From Amanita rubescens (taxonomy: Eukaryota > Basidiomycota > Agaricomycetes > Agaricales > Amanitaceae): a stretch of 64,000 bases of DNA. The notes below the pieces were generated by a model. That model worked only from the letters and a program-made list of their open reading frames with translations. It was not told the origin of the DNA and did no database searches. The DNA lies in NCBI GenBank assembly GCA_015039365.1, contig WION01000001.1:1550001-1614000 (forward strand), given 5' to 3'. Each line of letters begins with the position of its first letter. Positions within the stretch are counted from its first letter, which is position 1. Positions 14,400-25,672 of the stretch are shown here, in pieces. The position numbers were made by a program, and so were the translations under genes.

Positions 14400-14781
14400 T
14401 CGGCTAACGGCCGGAACAGAACAGGCGACCTTGACAATGCGCCCTCGGTAAAACCAGCAATGCGGAGCACGCGAACGACTCTCACCGCGCCAAGACCATT
14501 GGTCCGTTTGACGTCAAGATGACGACGTCCCTCCGTTTTTGACTTTTGCGGATATCGAAATGCTGCACCATCGATTGATAGCCTCCGAAAGTGAAGGCGC
14601 AAGAGAGAAAATCGGCTATATCAAGTGGGTGTGTAAGGCGTATGAGCGGGCGTTGAGAGGACGTAGGGAGGAGACGCTCAAAGCTCGGGCAGAGAAGGCG
14701 GAGCAAGGGATCGTCGCGCGCGAGAGTCCCTGTCCCAATAGTCATATTCTGCTAACAGAAGTTGTACAAGGGACCTGCTGA
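14400..14781 (+). pseudogene. Possible degenerate or mis-sequenced coding exon
   Basis: The plus strand reads as a charged, helix-forming segment: FADIEMLHHRLIASES (14542 onward), then EKIGYIKWVCKAYERALRG and EETLKARAEKAEQ. Upstream, in a neighbouring frame, is NAEHANDSHRAKTIGPFDVK; the two would join (..DVK-DDDVPPFLTF) if one base were added near 14515. The composition looks coded, but I do not recognise the family and see no start or splice context. It could equally be chance. Confidence 0.25.
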
Positions 14782-14872
14782 CTGCCTTAATTAATTAATT
14801 ACCCCCTTTCCACACTTGCTGCATGCCAAGAGATAAGAAAAGAGGGATGGAAAACTGAGTTCGACATGAGCA

Positions 14873-15976
14873 TTATAGGATCACTGGCACATAGTCAGGT
14901 GAGCCAGGTCTTGAGGGATCTACGCCCGTCAACAAGCCTGCCTGCTTTGCAGCAAGCCAAGAAGCGACATCGTCCCTGAGCTTCCATCTTATGGGTTCGT
15001 CAAGTTTGATCCCACCAGGACCCGTCCAATCCTCTGTGGGAATGCACCAACGCTGGCCTTGCGTGTTGACCATCGAGTTCCAGTAATCCGCACCGAGGGA
15101 TTGGGAAATATCTGCGGGAGACATGGATCGAAATATCTGATTCCGGCTTTGTGCAATAATAGCTTCACTAGAACTTCATTTCCCTCCGTTTGCACTGCAA
15201 ATTCCCACTCAGAGTCCGATTCAGTCTTCGCGCAGGATTGATTGTCCAAAGTCAATGACGACAACCCGTGAGGGTTGCTGAGAGAAGAGAATATTGTCTG
15301 TATGGAGATCACAGTGAATGATGCCAGTAAGACGGGAATGAGCACACAGTTGTAATCAAGGAGCGTGCCAAGGAGCGAGGAACAGAGCTGGATTGATTGT
15401 GCTGAGACTTTCACCAGGGATATACTCGATGGCGAGGACATGAGGAGATATGGGACGACGCACATCGGCAACGAGATTTCCTGAGGCATAGTAACGAGGG
15501 ATGCCTACACCCTGGAGGTCTTGTAAGCGCGAGTATGCAGCAAGCTCCGAGTTGAACGCATCTTCAGTGGTCCTGTAGAAGAATTCCTCCCAGAGCAACT
15601 CGTCAAAGTCACCATAACACAGCTCGTCGTAATCGTCGATACGCTCATTGCAGGCAATTTCTTTACGGCGCTCAGCTGCTGCGATTTCAAGGGATAACGA
15701 CCAAGGACGGTCGGGAATCCTGGAGGAGGGTGATGGTCGCTCACGATCGTTGATAAAGCGGGGGTCGTATACCTTGATGATGATGGGGGATGGTATTTCG
15801 CATATACGAGGCTGCAACTCAACAAGTAAGACCTGGCTTTTTGTGAAAGGAACGAATGCCTTGAGAATGTAGGCATTGCACTCGAAGACTACTTGGTCGA
15901 CTGTCGAGAATAGGGTGAGAATACCACCAGGCGATCGAGAAGTGCGATTGAGGACGCTAGATAGCCGTAAAAGCAC
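14873..15976 (-). pseudogene. Fungal protein-kinase-like gene with four frame breaks
   Basis: Belongs to the kinase/aminoglycoside-phosphotransferase-like family expanded in mushroom-forming fungi; substrates are unknown. The first ~200 residues are open (..ILKAFVPFTKS, PLIIIKVYDPRF-like IIIKVYDPRF, EYIPGESLS). After that, homologous pieces lie in different frames: LARSLITTVCSFPSY, then GIIHCDLHTDNIL (catalytic loop, HxD) and VVVIDFGQSILRED (DFG), then SDSEWEF..LLHKAGIRY, then MSPADISQSLG..WKLRDDVASWL. Breaks fall near 15364-15372, 15324-15329, 15219-15225 and 15129-15139. No ATG begins the first open frame (it opens with GTG after a CTAG), so a short 5' exon is missing or unrecognised. Either a recent pseudogene or a poorly sequenced patch. 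Confidence 0.7.
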
Positions 15977-16155
15977 CTAGTTTTATTCTGTTGCTATTTC
16001 AGCTCGCCCCCTGCCTGTGGTGGCGGCTTCAGGGTTGTCTGTACCTGTTACTACCCAGCGTGTGAGTGACGCATCGTTCTTTCCATTTTACTTCCACGCA
16101 CATCGCAAAGTCGCTCTTTTTCTTCACATTCTCTTTCATCAGGAGCTAATGCGAT

Positions 16156-17006
16156 ATGCATTTCGGCATCTTGACAACTCTTACCGCATTTTCGTTGATC
16201 ATACTGGCTCAGGCACACGAAAGGGTGGGGCTGAAGCACCACTTCAAACGTTTTCCAAAAGCGGAATGGGCTGCTAACTCATCGAATGGCATGGCTCGGA
16301 GACAACTTTTCGACAATGCCAAATTCACATATTACGAAGCTGGATTGGGTGCATGCGGAAAGACGTCTACGGACGGTGACTTTGTGAGTACATCGAAATT
16401 CAGATCATCACTAGGAAAAAAAAATTGAATTTTGTCAAAGATTGTCGCCATAAACACTGAGGTCAGAATATATGTAACCTGCAGGAAAAGGATTTTGCTG
16501 ATCTAGTGGTGTAGCAATATGCTGGCGGTGCTCTTTGTTTTGAAACGGTCACCATTACTGCTATGGGGAAAACGACCACAGCTCAAATCGTGGATGAGGT
16601 TGGTCATTTGCAGACGCGGGGCACAATATTGAAACTGAAGAACCTATTCATTTAGTGCATGGGGTGCCCCTACGCAGGTCTTGACTTTTCTCCCAGCCTG
16701 TTCAAATTCTTTGCACCGGAGGGCGATGGCGTTATATACGGGACGTGGGTATTGGGCAGCGTTACAGTGTCTACATCGACAAAAACATCTGCGACACCCA
16801 CGAAAACCTGGTCCCCGCCGTCTTCGACTAGTACAAGCTCTCGGACCACGTCCGCGTCCAGTTCGACGACCACGAGTGCCAGCGTAACTACAAGTTCGGC
16901 TACTCCAACCGCAACACCAGTTTCTGTTTCTTTAGACGTTATTGTAGATCTGAATTTGCTTTATGTACAACTTGGATCACTGGTGGTCCAGGCTCCGAAT
17001 GTTTAA
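16156..17006 (+). CDS. Secreted RlpA-like double-psi beta-barrel protein, copy 1
   Basis: Exons 16156-16383, 16441-16461, 16515-16598, 16656-17006; 227 aa. A signal peptide (MHFGILTTLTAFSLIILAQA) is followed by a spacer ending in the dibasic site MARR, then the RlpA/expansin-like barrel: KFTYYEAGLGACGKTSTDGDF, IVAINTEQYAGG, CFETVTITAMGKTTTAQIVDE, CMGCPYAGLDFSPSLFKFFA and GVIYGTWVL. The C-terminus is a Ser/Thr-rich, probably O-glycosylated tail. Such proteins are small cell-wall or apoplastic proteins without known enzymatic activity. Exon boundaries match those of the next gene, showing a tandem duplication. Confidence 0.85.
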
Positions 17007-17176
17007 TAATGCACTTCTTGTTTTAGCTCACAAGCGGTGTGACGTTGTGACCATTAACATTAGCGTTACTGTTCTGGTGACAACGCACCTTTCGCTTCTA
17101 ACTCGGCCTTCGAAACCTTCGTCATTCCTTTAATCCTTACGCTCTTTAACTCCACTGTATTTAAGGAAAGAAAGCC

Positions 17177-18151
17177 ATGTTTTCTCGCTTTCTTTCTCTC
17201 GCCTTAATCGCCCTGTCCTTCGGTTTCGGCACCTTCGCGCATTCTAACGGTCACCACAATGCTCGTCACCATGAGCTGGCGCGGCGCGCCAGCAGTGCCG
17301 TCGACATTCATAGTCGTTTCAATGTCGCTAGATGGACATTTTATGCCGTCGGACTGTATGCCAGCTCAGCAACATGTGCTAGTTTTCCTTACTGATCCCA
17401 TTTTATCCCAGGGGTGCTTGCGGCAAGGTTAGCCAACCCAGCGATTTTGTATGTTGTCCCTGTAATGTCAGCTCGGCGATTCCCTGACAGCAATTTTTTT
17501 TAATAGATTGTCGCTCTAAATACTCCCGTAAGTTTTACAAATAGAATCCAATCAGGGAAGACATCTCATTGGCCGTTAGCAATTCGGCGGCGGTTATCCC
17601 GGTCCCAACTGTTTCAAGCAAATTACCATGGAATACGGTGGAAAAACTACAACTGCTACCATCCTGGACGAGGTAAGGGTGTTCAAGTTGCCCACGACTT
17701 TTTCTGATCGGATAAAAAGTGCCCTGGTTGCCCTTACGGAGGATTAGACCTTTCTATCGGTCTCTTCACGTTCTTTGCCGCTGAATCCGTAGGTGTCCTA
17801 TATGGCACCTGGTTCTTTAGCGATGGCTCTGGTGGAGGAGGTGGTGATCCTACGACTACGCATACCCACACCTGGTCCCCTTCTCCGACGCCGTCACCAC
17901 CTCCCTTGATTCCTTCTATCCTGAACAGTCCAACACCGTCGCCTACTACGACCTGGACTCCAAAACCTACTTCTACAAGTCACAGTGCCAGCTCTTCTGG
18001 AAAGCCATCGTCACCTATGAACAATTCCACCAGTGTGGCTGTTCCGACAGGAACAACCACAGGCTCTGACCAATTTGGAAATATCAATCTGTTGAGCTTA
18101 CTGATCATTAGTTTAGGGGACCTCGTCGTGGCTGGTCAATCTACCACCTGA
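17177..18151 (+). CDS. Secreted RlpA-like double-psi beta-barrel protein, copy 2
   Basis: Exons 17177-17355, 17412-17448, 17507-17527, 17580-17672, 17720-18151; 253 aa. Signal peptide MFSRFLSLALIALSFGFGTFA, then a His-rich stretch and the dibasic site ELARR. The barrel follows: RWTFYAVGLGACGKVSQPSDF, IVALNTPQFGGG, CFKQITMEYGGKTTTATILDE, CPGCPYGGLDLSIGLFTFFA and GVLYGTWF. A Gly run and a long Pro/Ser/Thr linker end in a hydrophobic segment (INLLSLLIISLGDLVV) similar to the end of copy 1. A TATTTAAGG motif sits about 20 bases before the ATG. It shares the 21-base exon and the intron positions of copy 1. Confidence 0.87.
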
Positions 18152-18374
18152 ATATTATGAAAACCATTCAACTGTGTTGAATGATAGTATTTCATCCTAC
18201 CGCTATATATACCCTAGCTTTTCCCTTATTCGGACTGCGATCGTTGATAAATGGAATGTTTCTTTCATGGACTGCTATCATTTGAACCAGAATTTTAATT
18301 TACGTGGATCTTGGGCAAGAGGTGATAATTTACAAGCATACATAAAAATGATTTCTTCCAATAAATGTTTGAGA

Positions 18375-19472
18375 TCAATGATTATAACAAGATACCAGCA
18401 AAACATCCAAGCCTTGCTGCTTTACCCACTTCAGAGAGGCAGGTTTCCCTTTGCGCCTAATATCCTTGATGAGCGCATTTCTGCTAGGAAACAACAGGCG
18501 CTGTATTGCAGCCTGTCCTTGTCCACGATTAGCAATATATTCTTTGATGTTGAGAAAGACATGTGTCTTGACGAAATCCCGCGCAGCCCGCAGAGTTGCG
18601 GGAAGCGCAGTGGACATGAAGCCAAGTTCAACGATTAATGATTGAAGCAAGGTCAAACGGTAGACCGAGTCGCGCTTCGCAATTGGATCCGCGAGGAACC
18701 TGACCAAGAATGTGATGGGCCGTCAAGGTAGAGAGTAAAAACTGACGCACGATGTTATGAAGAGAGATGCCTCCTCGTACATCTCTGCTGACGTCGTCGT
18801 CGTGGTAACAACTTTAGCCTTTGTCGGCGTCTCCTTGGTAACTGGCGTCACTACTTCCGCTTGTTGCTTCCGGAGCATCATCCGCTCCTTTCGACGCCGT
18901 CGAGCTGCCCTCTTGCGCTCCTTCTTAGTCTGCTCCTCTGATGTTGTTGTTTTAACAGCCGCAGCTTTAGCTTCTTTCTTGAATTTCTCCCCACGTTTCC
19001 GACGCGGTGCTTGTTCTACCGGCTTTCTTTGATCGTTGACTTCATGTGTATCTGCTGAGACAAATGGGGACGAAACAGGAGGGGTTCGGATCCCCCGCGT
19101 GATGGGTGGACGTCTTGTAGACGTTGGAATAGGGGTGACTGATGCTGTACGGTCAACAGGTGTGAAACGCGAGGCAACGTTTTCTGCCTCTATATCGTTG
19201 CATGGTTTAGTTGGTGGAGAGGGACTTTCTTGTGCATCAAGCTGGTCAGACCAACGACGAATGGTCTTCCGGATGGGTGGTTTGTGCAAAAGGACAAAGT
19301 CCTCACCATCATCGCAATGCTCTGCAGCAGATACTGAACTGCTGGACAGGGACCAAACAACCTCGTCCTCGGAGTCGTAAGGTGATAATGATACCGGGGA
19401 TGATGATGATGATGGCAAAGAACGTGAGTCTGAGCAGGAAACGAGGTGAAAAGAGTCGATGAGGGACTGCAT
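18375..19472 (-). CDS. Conserved basidiomycete protein of unknown function
   Basis: Exons 18375-18699 and 18751-19472; 348 aa. The N-terminal two thirds are Ser/Pro/Thr-rich and probably disordered, with a very basic stretch (KKERKRAARRRRKERM) that could be a nuclear signal. The C-terminal ~120 residues form a well-defined helical domain: FITSFLADPIAKRDSVYRLT, LQSLIVELGF, FLNIKEYIANRGQG and QRLLFPSRNALIKDIRRKG. I recall similar text in other mushroom genomes but no function. Its start lies 27 bases from the stop of the FMP25-like gene on the same strand. Confidence 0.7.
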
Positions 19473-19499
19473 GGTCGGAGTAGAGAGAGAAGTGAGACA

Positions 19500-21493
19500 C
19501 TAAATCCGCCAATATATTGCGCTGATCCCGTGGCCGGTCTCTGCCTGCTGTTCGACTGCCACCCCCTGTTTCCACACTCTGCCCCTCGCGTCCCGGCACT
19601 TCCGCACGCTTCCTCTCCAACTTAACCCGTTCACCCTCCAGTCCTTCCACTATCGTTGGCTGTGCCACGCTCGATCTCTTCCCATTTCCAAGCTCACCGT
19701 CCAAGTTCCTTCCCCATACCACGAGGTCTCGTCCTCCTGTGCTCGTGTCCAGGGTTGCTATGACATGTCCACTTGGGGATATCGTAATCGAAGCCAACCG
19801 AATAGGCTCGAGACACCGAGTAGCTTCGTTATCTAAATTTGGCAATCAATATTATATCCTACTCAGAAACGCGGGTACTCACATTCTAACAGACCGCTAA
19901 CGTTCTTAGCTTTTACTGGCGTGCCCTGGGCAGTGCTGTAACAATTGTTTCCGAGTCCACCCCATTGTCCGTTACCGCACATCAATACGTCCACTACTTG
20001 AGTCGGCTTTGATTCTTCCGAACGCGTCACTGTAAACGACGTCAAATCTCCCCCTACAAAAATTTAACAAGCTATTCGGTTAACATCCGACACTACGAAC
20101 CTGCAGACACGTTCAGACATTTTGTCTTTGTAGTCGGAGATGTAAATTTCCACAAGATAACCTCAGTAGGAACTGTAACCGACTCTAACGGGGTGACGTT
20201 GCCTAGGCCGAGCTGTCTGGTTGGAGTCAGACGTTGAATAGCTGAACTGAAGGAGAGAAACGCACCCATGTCTATTGGCTCCCCAAGCTAGCACTCGACC
20301 AGTATTCGTGCGAGCAAAGCTGCTTTTGCTTCCCGCAGCAACTTGCTCGACGAGCACTCCTTTCAGTACCGGAATTTCAAAGAGATAGGGACAGAAGTGT
20401 ATACTCTTATCATCGAATTTAGACACTTCCTCAGACGTCCCCGAGGGATGAGGTCCACGATTAACAAGCGACGCCTTAACAAAAGGGTCTACAACAGACT
20501 TGGGGACTAAATCCACAGCGAAAGATGCTGAATCATTTTGAACTTCCACTTTGCGCATACCCAGTTGACCGTAGCTATTTGCTTGCATGTTTACTGGATG
20601 AACAAAGGTGCGACCCTTGGACGTCACTGCGAGGAGGTGATCGTCACCGGCGACAATTGACGCGATCCTTCTCGCCGTTAAGAGTGACAAATAATGAAAG
20701 TTGACACGCGTACCGTTCACCCCAACCCAACTTCTCTATGGGCACTACTTCGGCAAACTCTATAGATTTATCGTCACCGCTGAACCACCAAGAGGTAGTT
20801 GTAGAAGTTGGACCTGGTCTCTGCTCCGAAGGAGCCGAGGACAACACGTATACTTTTCCAGACGCGGAGAGAGCATATATCTTGGATTCCGTTAGCTGTA
20901 ATTCCCTGATATTCTGTACATAGCATACATGAACATGACATGCAGTTTCGCGACTCAATTACATACCTTCCCCTCCAAAATTAACTTTGGCGATTGCTTC
21001 TGCTGAGATGAGGTGTTCCCACCCCAGTGGTATACATCCCCTCGCGCGTCAACACATGCAGCATAGTTCTCGTGGAAAGCCAAGTCGTGGAGAGCGACGT
21101 TGTCAAGCCACCTCAGAACGGTTGGACCATATATTTCGTGTGATGGGCTCTCTGGAGACACCACGCCTGACCTGGAATATCCTTCTGATCAGAAAAAAAA
21201 ACCAAGTACCGAGAATAATACGCGTGCCTGTTAGATCCCCAGACTACAGTAGTGAGAGCTCCATGTTCAGCCAATTTAGCCAACGATGGAGACGAAAGCT
21301 TTTGCTGCTTCTCGGAAAATGGAGGCGCGTCGTTATGAATTCGTTCATTTGTCGAGTACCAAAGAATCGACCCGGCCACCACCACAGTGGCTAATGCCTT
21401 TTCCACAGTAAAACCAGATCGTTTATGATAAATAGCATGGGAATGGAGGTCTCTGAGAGAACGTCTGAGGTTGAGAGGTACTCTCCTCAACAT
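19500..21493 (-). CDS. FMP25: FMP25-like mitochondrial RCC1-repeat protein (one-base shift near the C-terminus)
   Basis: FMP25 is a mitochondrial inner-membrane protein needed for complex III assembly. Exons 19500-19832, 19883-20053, 20101-20216, 20266-20667, 20714-20913, 20967-21171, 21222-21493. A basic N-terminus (MLRRVPLNLRRSLRDLHSHA) resembles a mitochondrial presequence, followed by one membrane helix (ALATVVVAGSILWYS). Then come RCC1-type beta-propeller blades: TTVVWGSNR, DVYHWGGN, VLAWGANRHG..QLGLGN, VLMCGNGQWGGLGN and DLVVWGRNLDGELGNGKRS. The ending VWKQGVAVEQQ..ISAIYWRI is typical but lies one base out of frame; the shift is around 19592-19597 (GTGCCGGG). The first donor could be GTATTA (used here) or a GC site six bases earlier. 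Confidence 0.82.
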
Positions 21494-21558
21494 GCCGTTT
21501 CAAAAAGCAGAGAGAATTCAACACGATGACATAACAAATCTCCAAATGCGGTAATAAC

Positions 21559-22113
21559 TTATTTATACGCTCTCTTCGCTGGTGTTGGTGGCGTCACCAC
21601 CACTTGTACAACGCATGATTGATCCTCGTCTCCAAAAATGACCGGCTGCGATGCAGTTGGCGTGATACCTTTGATCGAATCCTGACTCTCTCTTTTCGAG
21701 AAGAGAGGTGGTAAGCGATGGTGTCTTGGACCAGGAAGTTCGTGTCCGAGGTTATGTTCGGTGTACATGCTGGCGCGTCCTACGGTTCTTTCTCCCATTG
21801 ATGCAGTGTTGGATGATTCCGCGTCATGTGGAACGCGTTGCGGCCGACGTGTAGTGCATGGTGCACGCCGGCATAGGGCGAAAAATAAGACGCTGAATAG
21901 ACACAGGATTATGAAGGCGAATAGGAACGCAATGAGGACGACGGCTATTTTGCGTAATGTTACCGTATGAGGCGAAACCAATCTGTAGTGAACGGACTTA
22001 CGACGCGGTAGGACTCCTGTCATGATGTTGCTGTAGAAGCAGGGGTTGCCGAGGGTGTCGTTACTTATATGCTTGGTCCGGAGGCTGACCATGACCTGAG
22101 TTGAGGCTGACAT
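21559..22113 (-). CDS. Small single-pass membrane protein, unknown
   Basis: 184 codons from the ATG that begins MSASTQVMVS; the frame is open further upstream to 22188, so the start is uncertain. One strong hydrophobic segment (KIAVVLIAFLFAFIILCLFS) is followed by a Cys/Arg-rich turn and a ~90-residue cytoplasmic-like tail rich in Pro, His and Arg. A GTAAGT..CTACAG pair only 19 bases apart sits just before the helix; it is too short to be an intron, so I read through it. Not recognised by family. A divergent or tandem partner is not evident. Confidence 0.45.
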   Translation of the reverse strand: MSASTQVMVSLRTKHISNDTLGNPCFYSNIMTGVLPRRKSVHYRLVSPHTVTLRKIAVVLIAFLFAFIILCLFSVLFFALCRRAPCTTRRPQRVPHDAESSNTASMGERTVGRASMYTEHNLGHELPGPRHHRLPPLFSKRESQDSIKGITPTASQPVIFGDEDQSCVVQVVVTPPTPAKRAYK

Positions 22114-22320
22114 CGGCAATAGAAGTATATACAATTGAAAATGTTCGCCACGTATATATCGGTCTCGGCAACCGCGAGAAGAAAGCAATGACAGAAAAAC
22201 GAGATTTTATTATACGCGTGTATACATGGTATATGTTCTAGTCTATCGCAACTCAATACTTTTCTGCAATGACTACCACACGAATTCAGTGGAGAAATAA
22301 GCAGGAAAGACTAGTTATAC

Positions 22321-25300
22321 TTACTCATCGCTGTTAATGACTGTCCAACCAGTGAATGGGTGGCTACAACAATTTTTTGAGTTGACACATTCGCAACAAG
22401 GATGAAACTATTTACCTTCTTCGCCCTTCGCCTGTCTGGGCGTCGTATTGTTCCCATACATACCCTGTTCGCTGATATTCCTGTTCGCGATTTGGTGAAA
22501 AGACCCATTTTGAAAGAAATGTGCTCTTACCTTGATTACGTTGTTAACTATATTTTGCCTTAGTTCTGCATAGATTTCCTTTGCCCTGGTCTGATAAGGC
22601 CCAGGTTGAGATGCATATGTCTGATCCGAGAGTGAATCAGGATGGTATTTGCAGGTGTGACCAGCAAAATACCTTGTGTAGGGCGCTCAAAGCGAGGTAG
22701 TTCATCTGGATCCATATTGGACCTTTCCAGTAGTTTTCGCCTTGCCCAAAATCGGGGTGCGACACCGACAAACTTCGAAGCCCATAGGCACTCCAGAGAT
22801 GATGAGGGTCCCGGATAAGATCCAGGATGTGTCCAAGATGAGGGGACGAAGGAGGAAGAAGGGATAGTAGGACAGGGAATATTGAAAGGTATCCCTTATG
22901 GCAAACGTGATATGATTCGTCTGTGTCACAATGAGGTGAGCTTCAAAACTGCGCATAACTAGGCCTCGTACCTTCGTCATTCACCCCAACATCGCAATAC
23001 ATTTGCATCTCCTCGCTCCAGTGAAGATCTGATAGAATGTCAACTAAATTAACCCAATTTCGTGTACCTTTACCTTCTATATTGTCTAAGATAGCTTTCT
23101 CGATTTCGCCATACTTGATTGCATCATCAGCCTCGCCAACAAAACTGGCAATCTCACGCATAGTCCGCGAGAAGAAGGCCATCCAAGAGATCAAGTCCAA
23201 ATGTAGCTCTCCAGCATGAGGAGGACCTCGCGGATAGTCGTCCATACCACTGGTTAGGACATGTTGTTCTGATCGTCCACGCCAACGATATCCTTCCGAT
23301 CTAGACCTTGCGGTACGCCCATATTGCTTAATTTGTCCTCGCTGAGTGCGTCGGAACCACTCGTAGTGTCGCTTGAGTGGGTCATAAATCGACCTCAAAA
23401 AGTTCATTGCAAGCGCAGGATCCTTCAAGTACCGGCTATTAGTATCATTATTTTCAGTCATTGCGAAAGCTGTTTGCGGGCCTGCATTTAGTCCATAGTC
23501 CAAGCCTAGATCAGCGTCCGACGGTCCACGGCTTGTTCCGACAGCCTTCATACGTTCAATGAAAGCAATTACAGCCATGGTCAATGTAGGAGGGTTTGCA
23601 TAATTTGGTACTTGCGTCTGGAATTCGGAGGGCACCTTGTTTATCTTTCTCGTAAATAATTACAGATGACAAGTGGAACGTCTCTGACCTTACTCCTGGC
23701 TTCTTCTCCGAGAATCTGTTCCCGGGCGACCCAGCCCTCTTCATCAATTAGGTTGATCCAGTCCTTCAGTATTTCCAGACTTGGAAGGGAATTCACATGA
23801 GCACCCTTGAGAATGCTGAATACGCATACCTAAAATCATTATCCCATTGACCGATGTGCAAAAGATGGAATCCCTCATCCCTATTCAAGTGCCATCAGCT
23901 CACACTACATACCATGAAACTAACACTTACCAGTAGAAGCCTCGCGGGAAGAAGCTTCGACTTGGCGTTGCCGTTAACAAAGACTTAGGTTCTGTTAGCC
24001 TTGGGCCTCGCGTATCTTCCTCTCTATCTGTATCTGGCTCAGAGTCATCTTCGTCCCATTCAAATGAGAATTTTCTATCAACTAAGGATGTGCCATGGAA
24101 GTAGCCAACTCCAGCAATGAGACTAGACGTCATGGCTTTAGAAAAGGCCTCAATCTCCTGCCTCTTGTCCTGCGGGGAATCAGAAGGGTACGGGAAAACA
24201 TCTCTAAATCGTTGGTCATAGGCCGTCTTTAAGTCCCGGATACCGGAATCGACAATAGAAGCTGCAAAGGTTGTGAGATACTTAAAGATGCAGACTAACT
24301 GACTTACCATTAAGTTTCTGCTTGTTGCTTGCACTCTCGTAATAAACATCGAACTGAAAAGGACCATCGAATGTCTTTTGAACAGCGAAAAGATTACTAC
24401 CCAACATAACTTCATTCGGCAGCCGTAGGGTATAAGACGCTTCAGGATGTCCTGCGTTCGGGTCGGTATAAGGAGCGACAAGTTCGCGTGCATGTTCTAT
24501 CAAGGACTTGAGTATAATATCTGTAAAGTGATGAACAGGACATCTATTGTCATAGGTTTTGAACCACCTTTGGCTTTCCAAACGTTCCCAGAGGGGACCT
24601 TCTGTCCCAAATAGAATGTTTTTCCCATAGTTTTCTTAAATGCAGCAGCAAACGGGCCGTTCGTCACATGTTTATTATCAGCAGCTAATTTCGGCTCAGC
24701 GACGTAGATCTGGTTACCATACAAATACACTCACTGTCAACAAACCGAATTGTGAAATCATCCAATTCCGGGGTGGAGCCTGAAATTTTAAATTCGCCCT
24801 CAATGCCCTGACCAGATTTATATCAGCTTAAGAAATGTCTAGAATATGCATACCAACATGGTCATTTTCGTCTGTTTCCATGTCTAGTCCACCTAACCCA
24901 TCAAGACCAACGTAAAATATGAGAGAGATTCGCGATAGTTTGTCTAAGTACAACAGCTTTCTGTGAGCCACTGCCATGCGGGACAGAGAACAAGCGCACC
25001 AGCGGTCATAGGTTCACCCTTGATTCTTGCAGCCCAACTACCGCCATGGTCACCGCCTTGGACTTTGAGAAATTCGGTAGTGATCTTGACATTATTCGCG
25101 CTATCCTTGAGCACCTGTACACCGCCCTGTCGCGTATCATACTCAGTCCATTCATACCCATCAAGCTGGTCGCCCTGTTCGCAAGAATGACGCGATCCTG
25201 GCACAGCATTAGAGATAATAATCGACACGGCACTAGTAACTCACGCGTAACAGATTGATAGTCCTGCGTGCCGAACCACATAAGGCCAGTCATGAGGGAT

Positions 25301-25428
25301 TGTGGTATACGAGGACGCAGACCAAAATACAGGTTTGATCTGTATGGTCCCCAGAGTAAAGGGTCGTCCGCATTAGTTGAAATTGTTGTCGAGGCCAAGG
25401 ACAACAGCAAAAGCAATGCGGCACGCAT
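22321..25428 (-). CDS. CWH41: Mannosyl-oligosaccharide glucosidase (ER glucosidase I, GH63)
   Basis: Removes the outermost glucose from N-glycans in the ER lumen. Fifteen exons: 22321-22363, 22416-22480, 22531-22620, 22673-22920, 22972-23028, 23074-23635, 23689-23779, 23830-23880, 23931-24261, 24308-24520, 24568-24684, 24735-24807, 24858-24943, 25000-25197, 25245-25428; 2409 bases, 802 aa. Signal peptide MRAALLLLLSLASTTISTNA; then LLWGPYRSNLYFGLRPRIP, GGSWAARIKGEP and YVGLDGLGGLDMETDE. The catalytic (alpha/alpha)6 barrel shows [48 protein letters not shown]-type text, HWSEEMQMYCDVG and GENYWKGPIWIQMNYLALSA. The end (SHPFTGWTVINSDE) is shorter than usual; a strong GTAAGT overlapping the stop hints at one more exon that I could not frame. 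Confidence 0.93.
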
Positions 25429-25672
25429 TGTCTCCTACGTAGGAGTTCTGGTTCCTGAAATTGAAAGGTCACCTAGACGTGGCTTAAGATCACGTGGCAC
25501 GGCGGTGCGTGTAGTGCCGTGCGGCATATGCCACTGCCGTCATGGGGACAAATATGCTGTAGAGCTTGTTTAGCCATTCATATCACATTATTATCCCAGG
25601 CCAATGCTTTATAACACACGCGCGTTCTCCGTGCTGCCTCCTAATTAATTTTACAAGCTTTCTTCCACTCCC

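Noticed and set aside
21995..22020. GTAAGT..CTACAG pair as an intron in the small membrane protein
   Set aside because: Only 19 bases apart, far below the 45-60 bases of all other introns here, and the frame is open without it.
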